A stretch of 64,000 bases of DNA from an uncultured Bacteroidales bacterium (GTDB taxonomy: Bacteria; Bacteroidota; Bacteroidia; Bacteroidales; Paludibacteraceae). Under the pieces are notes generated by a model. The model saw nothing but the letters and a program-made list of their open reading frames with translations, made no database searches and was not told where the DNA came from. The position numbers and the translations under genes are program-made. The stretch lies in contig CACWZZ010000006.1 of the NCBI GenBank assembly GCA_902765485.1, positions 1-64,000 of the forward strand, given 5' to 3'. Below, in pieces: positions 30,192-38,069 of this stretch. The first letter of the stretch is position 1. The number at the start of each line of letters is the position of its first letter.

Positions 30192-32045
30192 ATGAAAAAG
30201 ACATTTTCCCTCTTAGTAGGTGTGCTGTTGGCAGGATGGCTGACGGCTGCGCCGAAGATTGAGCAAGTAGAGCCGCTCTGCTGGTGGACCGACATGCAGA
30301 TGCCACTGACCGTTATGTTCCATGGTCAGGATCTGAAGGACGCCGAAGTGAGCGTGCAACAAGTGGTGAACGGCAAGTTGATGCGCGGAGCTTGTCACGG
30401 GCTCGTGCCTCGCAGCCAGCACAACGCCGAGAGCCCGAACTACCTGTTTGTGGATTTCGGAGTGTTCCAACCCGGTACATACCGTATTACCCTGAAGAAA
30501 GGCAACAAGAAAGCGACTTACGACTACTCTATCGCTACGCGTCGTGAGGGCAGCCGGAACCGCGAGAGTTTCAATACATCCGATGTAGTCTATCTGATCA
30601 TGAGCGACCGTTTCGTGGATGGCGACGAGAGCAACAACTCTACCAAAAACACCCGCGAAAAAGCCAATAAAGCAGATGTCAACGGACGCTGGGGAGGCGA
30701 TATTCAAGGTATCATCAATAGTTTTGACCATATCGCCAAGCTCGGTTGTACCGCAATCTGGCCGACGCCGATGCTCTGCGATGACGAGGAAGCATGGTCG
30801 TACCACGGCTACGCTTGCTCCGATTATTACCATATTGACCCGCGCTACGGCTCCAATGCGCTGTATGCAGACATGGTTGCACAGGCACACAAGAAAGGTC
30901 TGAAGATTTTGATGGACATGGTGCCAAACCATTGCGGCGGCGCACACTGGTGGATGAAAGATCTGCCTTATCAGGACTGGATCAACCAGTTCCCGGAGTT
31001 CACCAACACCAACAACTGCTTCACCGCCAACTACGACATCAACGCTTCGCAGTACGACAAGCAACTCTCCAACCGCGGCTGGTTCGACAAACCCATGCCG
31101 GACATGAATCTGGAGAACAAAGATCTGCTCAAATACTTCCAGCAATGGGCAATCTGGTGGATTGAATATGCCGATTTGGACGGTCTGCGCGTGGACACAT
31201 ATCCGTATATCGAGAAGATCCCGGGCAGCGAATGGCTGGCAGCGATCCGCAAGGAGTACCCGAATATCAATATCGTCGGCGAGTGCTGGACACGTCCCGC
31301 TCCGGCTGTGGCTTACTGGCAAAGCGGCACGAAGAACTTCGACGGCTTTGACTCCAACCTGCCGACCGTTATGGACTTCCCTGTAGAAGAAGCAATCCGC
31401 CAAGCACTGGAAAATGACGGCAATTATTGGGGAGGCGGTCTGACCAAAGTGTATGACGCCATGACGATGGACTACATGTACGCCGATGTCAACAAACTGC
31501 TGACATTCCTTGGCAACCACGATATGAGCCGCATCCGCGATGCCGTCAAAGACCGCGATATTCGTCGAGTCAAACTGGCATACGTGCTGTTGGCGACGAT
31601 GCGCGGTATCCCGCAAGTGCTCTACGGCGACGAGTACGCCATGTATTCTATGAACAAAGAGGACCCGAACAACCACTCCTATCTGCGTGCGCCGCTGCCG
31701 CAAGGCAAAAAGGTGAACGAAGAGATGCAGGATATGTTCAATTTCCAAAGCCGGCTCTTCAACTGGAGAAAGAAAGAACCGGTTCTTCACACCGGCAAAA
31801 CCATGCATTTCATGGCGCGCAACAACACGTACGCATTCTTCCGCTACAATGATAAAGAGGCTGTGTTCGTGTTTGCAAACGCTTCCGAAGAACCGCGTAC
31901 TATCCCCACCGAAACGTACGAGGAGATCCTCAGCCAATACAACACCAAGGGAATCAATCCGTTAACCGGCGAAGAAGTGGACCTCCATCGCCCGGATATA
32001 GAGGTGAAGGGGCTAAGTACCGTAGTAGTAAAACTGAGAAAATGA
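30192..32045 (+). CDS. GH13 neopullulanase / alpha-amylase, SusA-like
   Basis: 617 aa, the same length as the Bacteroides SusA neopullulanase. Signal peptide MKKTFSLLVGVLLAGWLTA, N-terminal starch-binding-like domain (about 20-120), then the GH13 barrel. Catalytic residues are visible: nucleophile Asp in GLRVDTYPY (about 340), acid/base Glu in IVGECWTRP (about 367) and the transition-state His-Asp in LGNHDMSR (about 446). DMVPNHCG is the first conserved GH13 motif. It should cut starch, pullulan or maltodextrins in the periplasm. No susC/D partner lies nearby, so this is an isolated gene. Its stop overlaps the CWC gene's start (ATGA). Confidence 0.93.
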   Translation: MKKTFSLLVGVLLAGWLTAAPKIEQVEPLCWWTDMQMPLTVMFHGQDLKDAEVSVQQVVNGKLMRGACHGLVPRSQHNAESPNYLFVDFGVFQPGTYRITLKKGNKKATYDYSIATRREGSRNRESFNTSDVVYLIMSDRFVDGDESNNSTKNTREKANKADVNGRWGGDIQGIINSFDHIAKLGCTAIWPTPMLCDDEEAWSYHGYACSDYYHIDPRYGSNALYADMVAQAHKKGLKILMDMVPNHCGGAHWWMKDLPYQDWINQFPEFTNTNNCFTANYDINASQYDKQLSNRGWFDKPMPDMNLENKDLLKYFQQWAIWWIEYADLDGLRVDTYPYIEKIPGSEWLAAIRKEYPNINIVGECWTRPAPAVAYWQSGTKNFDGFDSNLPTVMDFPVEEAIRQALENDGNYWGGGLTKVYDAMTMDYMYADVNKLLTFLGNHDMSRIRDAVKDRDIRRVKLAYVLLATMRGIPQVLYGDEYAMYSMNKEDPNNHSYLRAPLPQGKKVNEEMQDMFNFQSRLFNWRKKEPVLHTGKTMHFMARNNTYAFFRYNDKEAVFVFANASEEPRTIPTETYEEILSQYNTKGINPLTGEEVDLHRPDIEVKGLSTVVVKLRK

Positions 32046-32221
32046 GTATAGATAAAACGTGCCCCCGCTGCGGGGCACATTTTGTTTGCACCCACGATGC
32101 GTTCTGCCAATGCGTGGGAGTCAAACTAAATGAAAAAGCGCGCGCATACCTGCGCACGCACTATGAGGATTGCCTCTGTCGCAACTGTCTCGAAGAGATC
32201 GCTCATCTTCTAGGATCCTAA
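32042..32221 (+). CDS. Small cysteine-rich CWC family protein
   Basis: 59 aa, starting in the ATGA overlap with the amylase stop. It reads MSIDKTCPRCGAHFVC, then CQCVGVKLNEKARAYLRTHY and DCLCRNCLEEI: eight cysteines in CPxCG, CxC and CLCxxC arrangements typical of the Cys_rich_CWC family, probably zinc binding. Cytoplasmic, function unknown. In Bacteroidota this family is often next to B12 transport genes, and here the BtuF-like gene lies five bases beyond its stop, on the other strand. Confidence 0.87.
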   Translation: MSIDKTCPRCGAHFVCTHDAFCQCVGVKLNEKARAYLRTHYEDCLCRNCLEEIAHLLGS

Positions 32222-32229
32222 GATCCTAG
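32210..32229. terminator. Shared hairpin over two convergent stop codons
   Basis: Perfect inverted repeat CTAGGATC-CTAA-GATCCTAG. The loop contains the CWC stop codon and the right arm contains the BtuF-like gene's TAG on the other strand. There is no T tract, so factor-independent termination is uncertain; it may serve both directions. Confidence 0.5.
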
Positions 32230-33251
32230 TACAATCTATTGGCAAAATGGAGCACGGAATCGGGGGCGTTATTCAAAATATGAATGACGTCCTCGAGCAT
32301 TTCTTCAGGGTGCACTACCCCACGCTCCCAGAAATTATTAGCGCCATTCGGCAGACGCTGTTTGCGCCAGTTATAGACACGCCCGTCTTGAAACGCCTTG
32401 AACCATGTGTGCTTCTCGTCCATCTCGGCGAGTTCAGCCAGACTGTTTCCTCCGGCTCCCACCCATACATCGGCGTCATGGAAATAGCGCAGGGTCTCCT
32501 CCACCGTCAGCGGAATAGAGGTCTCACGCTCATCGTCATAGAAAGGATATTGCGCGCCTGCGTCCTTGAAGAGGTACGCCAGGTAGTTCTTGCCGGAAGG
32601 CACATACCATGTACCGCGGAAGTTATTGCCGGACATGATAGAGACGGATTCGGAAACCTCGCGCGTCAGACTCAAATACTTGCTTTCGACCTCATTGAAG
32701 ATGGAGTCGGCTTGGTGAAGTTTGCCGGTGAGCGCACCAAGGACACGGATCCATTCCGCCCGCGCAAGCGGAGAGTGCTCCTGCCACTCGTTGATATAGA
32801 GGGTGAACACTCCTAATTTCTCCAAACGCGTGGCTTCCAGATTGTCGTACTGGCCATAATTGACCGCCAGCAGCACATCCAGTCCGGCTTGGAGCGTGCG
32901 CTCGGCAGAAGGTTTCATCGAGTCGCCAAGGTCAATCTCATCGCCCTTGACAGGCGTGTAGATCAGTTCGGGATTGCATACCGCCGCCAAGCAATCGATG
33001 GCGTCCAAGGCATAGAGGAAACCGACCTGCACGGTACTCATAGTACCGAGTCGCTTCATCGGTTCCTTCACGCAGATGCGCTGGTAAGGCTGAAAAACCT
33101 CAACCACCACTCCTGTGTCCGTCTCATGGAGACAAAAGCCTGTAGCGTACTTGTTCCCCTCAGGCACACTCCCCTGCTCCGCCGAGTGCTGTGTGCACCC
33201 GACGAAGCATAGAAGCGTGAAAATCAATATAATGGTATGCTTAACTCTCAT
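32226..33251 (-). CDS. ABC transporter substrate-binding lipoprotein, BtuF-like
   Basis: 341 aa. The lipoprotein signal is MRVKHTIILIFTLLCFVGC, with Cys19 as the lipidation site. It has the periplasmic binding protein fold of the BtuF/FecB type: RLGTMSTVQVGFLYALDAID, a DVLLAVNYGQYDN strand-loop, LGVFTLYINEWQEHSPLARAEWI and the late DVWVGAGGN. It is the last gene of the B12 uptake operon under the cobalamin riboswitch, which supports corrinoid delivery to an inner-membrane ABC transporter (BtuCD genes are not in this window). It starts one base inside the DUF4465 gene stop. Confidence 0.88.
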   Translation of the reverse strand: MRVKHTIILIFTLLCFVGCTQHSAEQGSVPEGNKYATGFCLHETDTGVVVEVFQPYQRICVKEPMKRLGTMSTVQVGFLYALDAIDCLAAVCNPELIYTPVKGDEIDLGDSMKPSAERTLQAGLDVLLAVNYGQYDNLEATRLEKLGVFTLYINEWQEHSPLARAEWIRVLGALTGKLHQADSIFNEVESKYLSLTREVSESVSIMSGNNFRGTWYVPSGKNYLAYLFKDAGAQYPFYDDERETSIPLTVEETLRYFHDADVWVGAGGNSLAELAEMDEKHTWFKAFQDGRVYNWRKQRLPNGANNFWERGVVHPEEMLEDVIHILNNAPDSVLHFANRLY

Positions 33252-33964
33252 TATTTGGATGCACCGAGATTGTCGATACAGAAGTACGTCGGAGTGGTCA
33301 GACCATACGAATTAGTTTTTGTACCACTCATGGTGAAATGCAGTTCATCCACTTTGCCGAGCGTGCTCAGGTCCACATAAGTCCATTGATTTACAATGTT
33401 TGTTCCCTTCGCCAGATAGAACTCAACCGTGCTGTTTACTTCCTTACCCTCCAGCGAACCGCCAATGGTCAGCAGGAGATGGTCGTTCTCGGTGAAGCCA
33501 CCGGCAACAGTGGACATTTTATCTCCCACTTTAATCATGGATTCCACCAGCGCAGTATTGCAAACATACATGCCCGGAACCGTTGCTGCTTTGGTCAGTT
33601 TGATGACGTTCGGCGAATACGAATCGGAGTACCAAACCAAGAAGTTCTTGCCTGCATAAGCACCTCCGGCAGCCGATTTGTAAGCATCGGCATAGCCGTT
33701 TTTAACATCTGTTGTTGTTTGGTTGGAAACCACGCCTCCTGCGGTCATAGCACCTCCCCAACTAACGGTCTGCTGGATCTCAAAATTACCGCTCTGCAGG
33801 AACGCAAGTGTGTCATTGGAATACTTGAAGGTACTCTCAATGGTCGCAGGAGTAATGGCTGCCTCTTCAAAGGTAGCGATAGTGTTGTTCTCCACGTCTG
33901 TGCGCGGCTGGCAAGCAGCAAATGTCAATGCCAATGCTGCTACGAAAAGAAATGATTTTTTCAT
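33251..33964 (-). CDS. DUF4465-type surface lipoprotein in the B12 locus
   Basis: 237 aa. The lipoprotein signal is MKKSFLFVAALALTFAAC (Cys18). The mature protein is beta-rich and follows the DUF4465 pattern: ATFEEAAITPATIES near the start, SWGGAMTAGGVVSNQTTTD, AYAGKNFLVWYSDSY, and an ending TPTYFCIDNLG. This is a jelly-roll-like surface domain. In gut Bacteroidota related lipoproteins in corrinoid loci have been described as B12-binding (BtuH-type); that link is from memory and should be checked. The leader (33965-34036) is AT-rich with TTGTTAATAA repeats and has no canonical promoter. Confidence 0.83.
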   Translation of the reverse strand: MKKSFLFVAALALTFAACQPRTDVENNTIATFEEAAITPATIESTFKYSNDTLAFLQSGNFEIQQTVSWGGAMTAGGVVSNQTTTDVKNGYADAYKSAAGGAYAGKNFLVWYSDSYSPNVIKLTKAATVPGMYVCNTALVESMIKVGDKMSTVAGGFTENDHLLLTIGGSLEGKEVNSTVEFYLAKGTNIVNQWTYVDLSTLGKVDELHFTMSGTKTNSYGLTTPTYFCIDNLGASK

Positions 33965-34036
33965 AACTCTTTGTTTTTAAAATTGTTAATAATTGTTGTT
34001 AATAAAATTTGTTAATAAATATAAGTGTATTACGCA

Positions 34037-35890
34037 CTATTTTATATGCAGGTCAATCGCTCCGGAGAGCTCTGTGCTGAGTTCGCCGGTTTGCGGGAAA
34101 GTCTCATCTACCGCAGTGTAGATACGGACGAAATCTATGCATGGCAGTGAAATAGATTTGCCATCCGCATCTACAGCCCACGATAAATCAAAACTTGTTC
34201 CTTCTATGTCCGTGTTCGGTTTGTTGTCCACATAGCCGAAGTCCAAGATCCGCTGCACGTTCTGACCGCCTATATTCTCGGTCAGCGGCGCTAACAAGGC
34301 ACCCGTGAACGTGATACTTTCCGCCTCTATCCATTGCGGGTAATAAGGCTGGGAATGGAACGCATTGCGGATCGTATCGCTCGCGCGTGTATAAGTCTTC
34401 GACACATGGTGTTGTGTCGTCGGATCGTCGTACATAGAGCCCTTCAATTCATACCATGTATCGTCCGGGATGCCATTCTTGTTCTCATCGCGGCTCACCA
34501 GCACAATTCCCGGTTCACTACTGCCGTACGCCTCATTGCCGCTCATAGGAAAAGCATTGCCGAGAATCCGCAGGTCATAGCCCTCTTTGTTCTCCACCGT
34601 GTGGTCAAAACCGAAGGTGACGTATCCACCCCATCCGCCTAAACAGATCATGCCTCCGGCATTGTTGGCGATCGCTTGTTCGCATTTGCGGCACATGGCT
34701 TCCGCATCGTCTCCTTCTTCGTATTTAGGCAGCACATTGACAAACTGCCCCATCGCCGGCAGGTACTCATACACGCGCGAGATATAAGGAGAGAAGGCTT
34801 TTGCTGTGTCCTGTTTCGTGGTATCCGGATAGAGGTCGTACGCTCCGCTCACACGGCACAAATGCCCCGGAATATCGCCCGTTTGGGCTCTCCAATGCTC
34901 CTTGCCGTCATAACCGTAGCAATGCAGCACACCGGAAGAGACATAATTCTTGGCGTCTGTAATATAAATCACATCATTTGTTGCCAAGAGACCGTACGGA
35001 TTTTCGTAACTGCTGATATCTATCGGTTGCTCCAACTCCATAAAGTCAATGGTAGAGATAGCACGTAACTTATGTTGCTCTTTATCAATAACATACGCAG
35101 TTGATCCATTGATAGAGATATTGGAAACTCTCATAGGAATCTGCTTTCCGGGTCGAATAAAGTCTAGGATTACCACGGAAGTATCAGTACATACCCACAA
35201 TTTACCGCTGTTATCGACTCGAACCCGCTGCGGATTCGGTCCCACGGTGATTTTCTCAGTCTCTGTAAAGGACGCTAAATCAATGACAGACAGCGTGCTG
35301 TCATGGCGGTTGGTGATATATCCGCCGGAGTTGACGACATAGAGTTTGTCGTCCACGATGCACAGTTCGTCCGGCTGGTGTCCCACTTTCACTTCACGGG
35401 TGATTTCCAGCGTAGCCGTGTCCACCTCAAAGACCGATCCTAATAGTTCCGGCGTCGCCACCGAACCGACATAGGCACTCACGTACATCTTATTGCCCTT
35501 GAATGCCAAATAGCGGCAATTCGGGATTTCCACTTGGCCTATATGGCGCGCTTTCCGGTCCATCACTTCCACTTTGTGCGAGCAGTTGATCACCGCGTAG
35601 AGCCTGCCGCCGTACGCCTGAATATCATTTCCCACATCGCCTAATTCCTTCAACTGACGCGGGTTTTGCGAGCCATACCAATTGGAGTAATACTCGCCGG
35701 AATGGAGGTTGATGTAGTCCAGCCGCGCTTTGTTGGAACCCATGTTTCCTTCGCATAGGACATACAGCCCTCCCTCGCGCACTTCGTCCGTCACATGCGT
35801 GCCGATCGTGGGATAGACCACTTCGTCACCTCTACATGAGTAAAGAGTAAGGAGTAAGGAATAAAGACAAAAATGTATCGCATAATACAT
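34037..35890 (-). CDS. BtuG-like beta-propeller fused to a cell-surface domain (B12 capture)
   Basis: 617 aa from MYYAIHFCLYSLLLTLYSC; earlier ATGs (35959) lie over the btuB end. The signal peptide ends in lipobox LYSC. Residues about 35-330 form a YncE/BtuG-type propeller (VGHQPDELCIVDDKLYVVNSGG, VGPNPQRVRVDNSGKLWVC). The rest (about 345-617) is a second domain (MICLGGWGGYVTFGFDHTV, RILGNAFPMSGNEAYGSSEPGIV, NKNGIPDDTWYEL) that in other genomes is, as recalled, a separate surface protein of B12 loci. BtuG captures cobalamin at the surface and hands it to BtuB. The gene follows btuB by 44 bases. Its signal peptide is encoded by a 7-bp tandem repeat. Confidence 0.88.
   Translation of the reverse strand: MYYAIHFCLYSLLLTLYSCRGDEVVYPTIGTHVTDEVREGGLYVLCEGNMGSNKARLDYINLHSGEYYSNWYGSQNPRQLKELGDVGNDIQAYGGRLYAVINCSHKVEVMDRKARHIGQVEIPNCRYLAFKGNKMYVSAYVGSVATPELLGSVFEVDTATLEITREVKVGHQPDELCIVDDKLYVVNSGGYITNRHDSTLSVIDLASFTETEKITVGPNPQRVRVDNSGKLWVCTDTSVVILDFIRPGKQIPMRVSNISINGSTAYVIDKEQHKLRAISTIDFMELEQPIDISSYENPYGLLATNDVIYITDAKNYVSSGVLHCYGYDGKEHWRAQTGDIPGHLCRVSGAYDLYPDTTKQDTAKAFSPYISRVYEYLPAMGQFVNVLPKYEEGDDAEAMCRKCEQAIANNAGGMICLGGWGGYVTFGFDHTVENKEGYDLRILGNAFPMSGNEAYGSSEPGIVLVSRDENKNGIPDDTWYELKGSMYDDPTTQHHVSKTYTRASDTIRNAFHSQPYYPQWIEAESITFTGALLAPLTENIGGQNVQRILDFGYVDNKPNTDIEGTSFDLSWAVDADGKSISLPCIDFVRIYTAVDETFPQTGELSTELSGAIDLHIK
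35838..35865 (-). repeat. Heptamer repeat encoding the BtuG signal peptide
   Basis: Four 7-bp units, on the plus strand GAGTAAA, GAGTAAG, GAGTAAG, GAATAAA. On the coding strand they encode LYSLLLTLYS just before the lipobox Cys. A one-unit change would shift the frame. Confidence 0.78.
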
Positions 35891-35934
35891 ACCTGTCTTT
35901 ACTCGTTGAGCGAAGCGGTCTTTATTATTTATTC

Positions 35935-37944
35935 CTAATATCTTACAGCTACTGTGCATCGTACATTTTGTTTAGGCATCGGGTAGTTTTGGATTACTTC
36001 GTAATCCTGCCCGAGCAAGTTATTGATTTCCAAATTGGCTTTCAGCCACCATCGCTTGATCCCCCACTCCCCATAGAGCGACAGGTCGTGGGTGTACCAA
36101 GGCTGCACATAGTTGTACACGATGTTCTCCTGCTGGCTATAGCGTTCGCCGACGTAGATGAACGAATAGTTCAGACCATAGTGGTCGCCGCGTTTGCTTT
36201 GCCAGTCCAACTCGACGACCACACTCCCGCTATGCCAAGGAATATAAGGGATCTGGTGCCCGTAATAGGTGTCATTGGGATTCGTCATATCGATTGCTGT
36301 CTGGTACGTGTAATTGAGTCGTCCGCGCAGCACAAAACGCAAAGGCAGGAAAAGCGACATGTCCGCTTTGGCATCCACTCCGTTTATCTTCACCGTTCCG
36401 AGGTTCAGCATCGTCCATCGGAACTGCTGACCTTTCGGATACGCAATGATCTTATCCGTCACGCGGTTGTAATAATAAGACGCGGAGATATTTGCAGTCA
36501 GCCATTTATGGCAGACACAATATGCCAATTCGACGGAGTGTTGGCGCGCCAACTCCGGACGAAGCGAAGCATTGCCGAGGTCCGTATAATAGAGGTCATT
36601 GAAAGTCGGATAGCGGTAGCTCTGTTTATAGAAAGCATTGATACTCAGGTCGATAGCAGGATACGGACGGAGCGAGAAGAACACTCCCGGAGTGACCCGC
36701 GGCATATTGCGATCGACCGCAGTCATCAGCACAGAAGCCTGCATTCGCAGGTACTCCTTGATATTAAACGCCGTAGCCGCCGAGAGCCAATGAGAGTGTC
36801 GCAGGAAATGCTCCTTTGAGTCATTGAGGAGCAAGTTCGTGCGGTCGAGCGTGTTATACTGGTAGTCGTACGCCAGCGACAGATCCCACCAATTGAAAAC
36901 CTGCACTTTGTTTGCCAGCGAGAGATAGACCTCCTGCTGGGTGTATTCGTTATTGGAAGGCAGAAGGCGCTCGTCGTAGTTCTTATAATGGGTGTAGTCG
37001 TTGGCATATTTAGCCAGCAGGCGCGTGCTCCAGCGACCAAACCACTCGTCCTGCCACTGCGCTTGGACAAAGGAATTGCGATCCCATAGACGCTCCCCGT
37101 TCCGCCACACGTTATTGACGATCGCGCCCGGCACGCCGCGCTCGGAATAGTAATTATAGGCATGCACGCGCCAGAATCCCGTCGTGCGATAATAATGATG
37201 AAATCCCACTTCCGCCCGCACGGCATTGACGTCGCCGTTCTGGCGGATGGCGATCGTGTCATAGGCAGTTTCTCCTGTCGGCAACACCCTCCTATAGCGG
37301 AAGGGATACTTGCCATCCGAATATACGTACTCGGCATCCAGGGTCAGCGAGAGCGCATCGGTCAGTTTTACATCCACACCGATATTGGGATTCGCCAGCG
37401 CAAAGGAGCCAAAGCGCATCTGCCCGCGCACATGCACTTTCTCGTCCGGTTTGAAATAAGGTTTGCGGGTGGTCAGATACACATTGCCGGCAGAACCGAA
37501 CTCACGGGCAGACTGAAAAATATCGGATTTCTGACCGTTGAAGAGCTGTATCTCCTCCATGTTATCCAACGAGAAGCGCCCCAAGTCCACTTGCCCGTTC
37601 TGCGCATTTCCCAGCTGCACGCCGTTGTAATAGACCGCTGTATGCTGGCTTCCCATGGATCGCACATTGATGGTCTTGATACCTCCCACTCCGCCGTAAT
37701 CCTTCAACTGCACGCCGGAGAAATAGCGCAGCGCGTCAGCCACAGAAAGGGCATTGAGACGCTGCAGTTCCGCTCCCTTGAGGGTCTGCGGCACGATCAC
37801 ATCTTTCGAAAGCGCACGCGCCGTGACCTCCACCTCCTCGATCTGGAAGCGGCTGTACAACGAATCTACCTCTGCCTCGCTATCCGCGAAAACAGAGTGC
37901 GCACAGAGTGCAACGATTAGTATGAGAAATATACGTTTTGTCAT
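35935..37944 (-). CDS. btuB: TonB-dependent cobalamin receptor BtuB-like
   Basis: 669 aa. Signal peptide MTKRIFLILIVALCAHSVFA. TonB box and plug (about 25-165: IEEVEVTARALSKDVIVPQ, VADALRYFSGVQLKDYGG, TINVRSMGSQHTAVYYNGVQL), then a 22-strand barrel ending QNVRCTVAVRY. There is no carboxypeptidase-regulatory domain, unlike the other two receptors in this window. The cobalamin assignment rests on the riboswitch directly upstream and the BtuG, DUF4465 and BtuF-like genes behind it. It imports cobalamin or other corrinoids across the outer membrane. Confidence 0.93.
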   Translation of the reverse strand: MTKRIFLILIVALCAHSVFADSEAEVDSLYSRFQIEEVEVTARALSKDVIVPQTLKGAELQRLNALSVADALRYFSGVQLKDYGGVGGIKTINVRSMGSQHTAVYYNGVQLGNAQNGQVDLGRFSLDNMEEIQLFNGQKSDIFQSAREFGSAGNVYLTTRKPYFKPDEKVHVRGQMRFGSFALANPNIGVDVKLTDALSLTLDAEYVYSDGKYPFRYRRVLPTGETAYDTIAIRQNGDVNAVRAEVGFHHYYRTTGFWRVHAYNYYSERGVPGAIVNNVWRNGERLWDRNSFVQAQWQDEWFGRWSTRLLAKYANDYTHYKNYDERLLPSNNEYTQQEVYLSLANKVQVFNWWDLSLAYDYQYNTLDRTNLLLNDSKEHFLRHSHWLSAATAFNIKEYLRMQASVLMTAVDRNMPRVTPGVFFSLRPYPAIDLSINAFYKQSYRYPTFNDLYYTDLGNASLRPELARQHSVELAYCVCHKWLTANISASYYYNRVTDKIIAYPKGQQFRWTMLNLGTVKINGVDAKADMSLFLPLRFVLRGRLNYTYQTAIDMTNPNDTYYGHQIPYIPWHSGSVVVELDWQSKRGDHYGLNYSFIYVGERYSQQENIVYNYVQPWYTHDLSLYGEWGIKRWWLKANLEINNLLGQDYEVIQNYPMPKQNVRCTVAVRY

Positions 37945-37949
37945 TGTTC

Positions 37950-38069
37950 AGTCCTATTCCAGGAGGACTTCTCAATCATGCAAAGCGTTAGCGATCTGAC
38001 TTAGGTCTCGCGACCATCACAGTTGCCGGTCAGTCCGGGATTCGCACCCGAGTTCTCTTACTTCTTTGC
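37950..38069 (-). promoter_or_regulatory. Cobalamin riboswitch (compact) controlling btuB
   Basis: On the minus strand the conserved core is clear: GGGTGCGAATCC, then GGACTGACCGGCAACTGTGA, then the B12 box AAGTCAGATCGCTAACG. P1 forms between GCAAAG (38069-38064) and CTTTGC (37985-37980), giving an aptamer of only about 90 bases with short peripheral arms. The expression platform is hairpin AGTCCT-CCTGGAAT-AGGACT (37969-37950), five bases before the btuB ATG, so translation is probably the controlled step. The 5' arm of P1 lies in the last codons of the DUF1846 gene. Confidence 0.93.

Noticed and set aside
30213..31937. 574-codon minus-strand frame opposite the amylase gene
   Set aside because: The plus strand carries a complete GH13 enzyme with signal peptide and catalytic residues; the minus frame is low-information.
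30192..32045. Starch utilisation (Sus) locus
   Set aside because: Only a SusA-like enzyme is present; there is no SusC/SusD pair and the neighbours are unrelated. The nearby TonB receptors are 8 kb away with no SusD.
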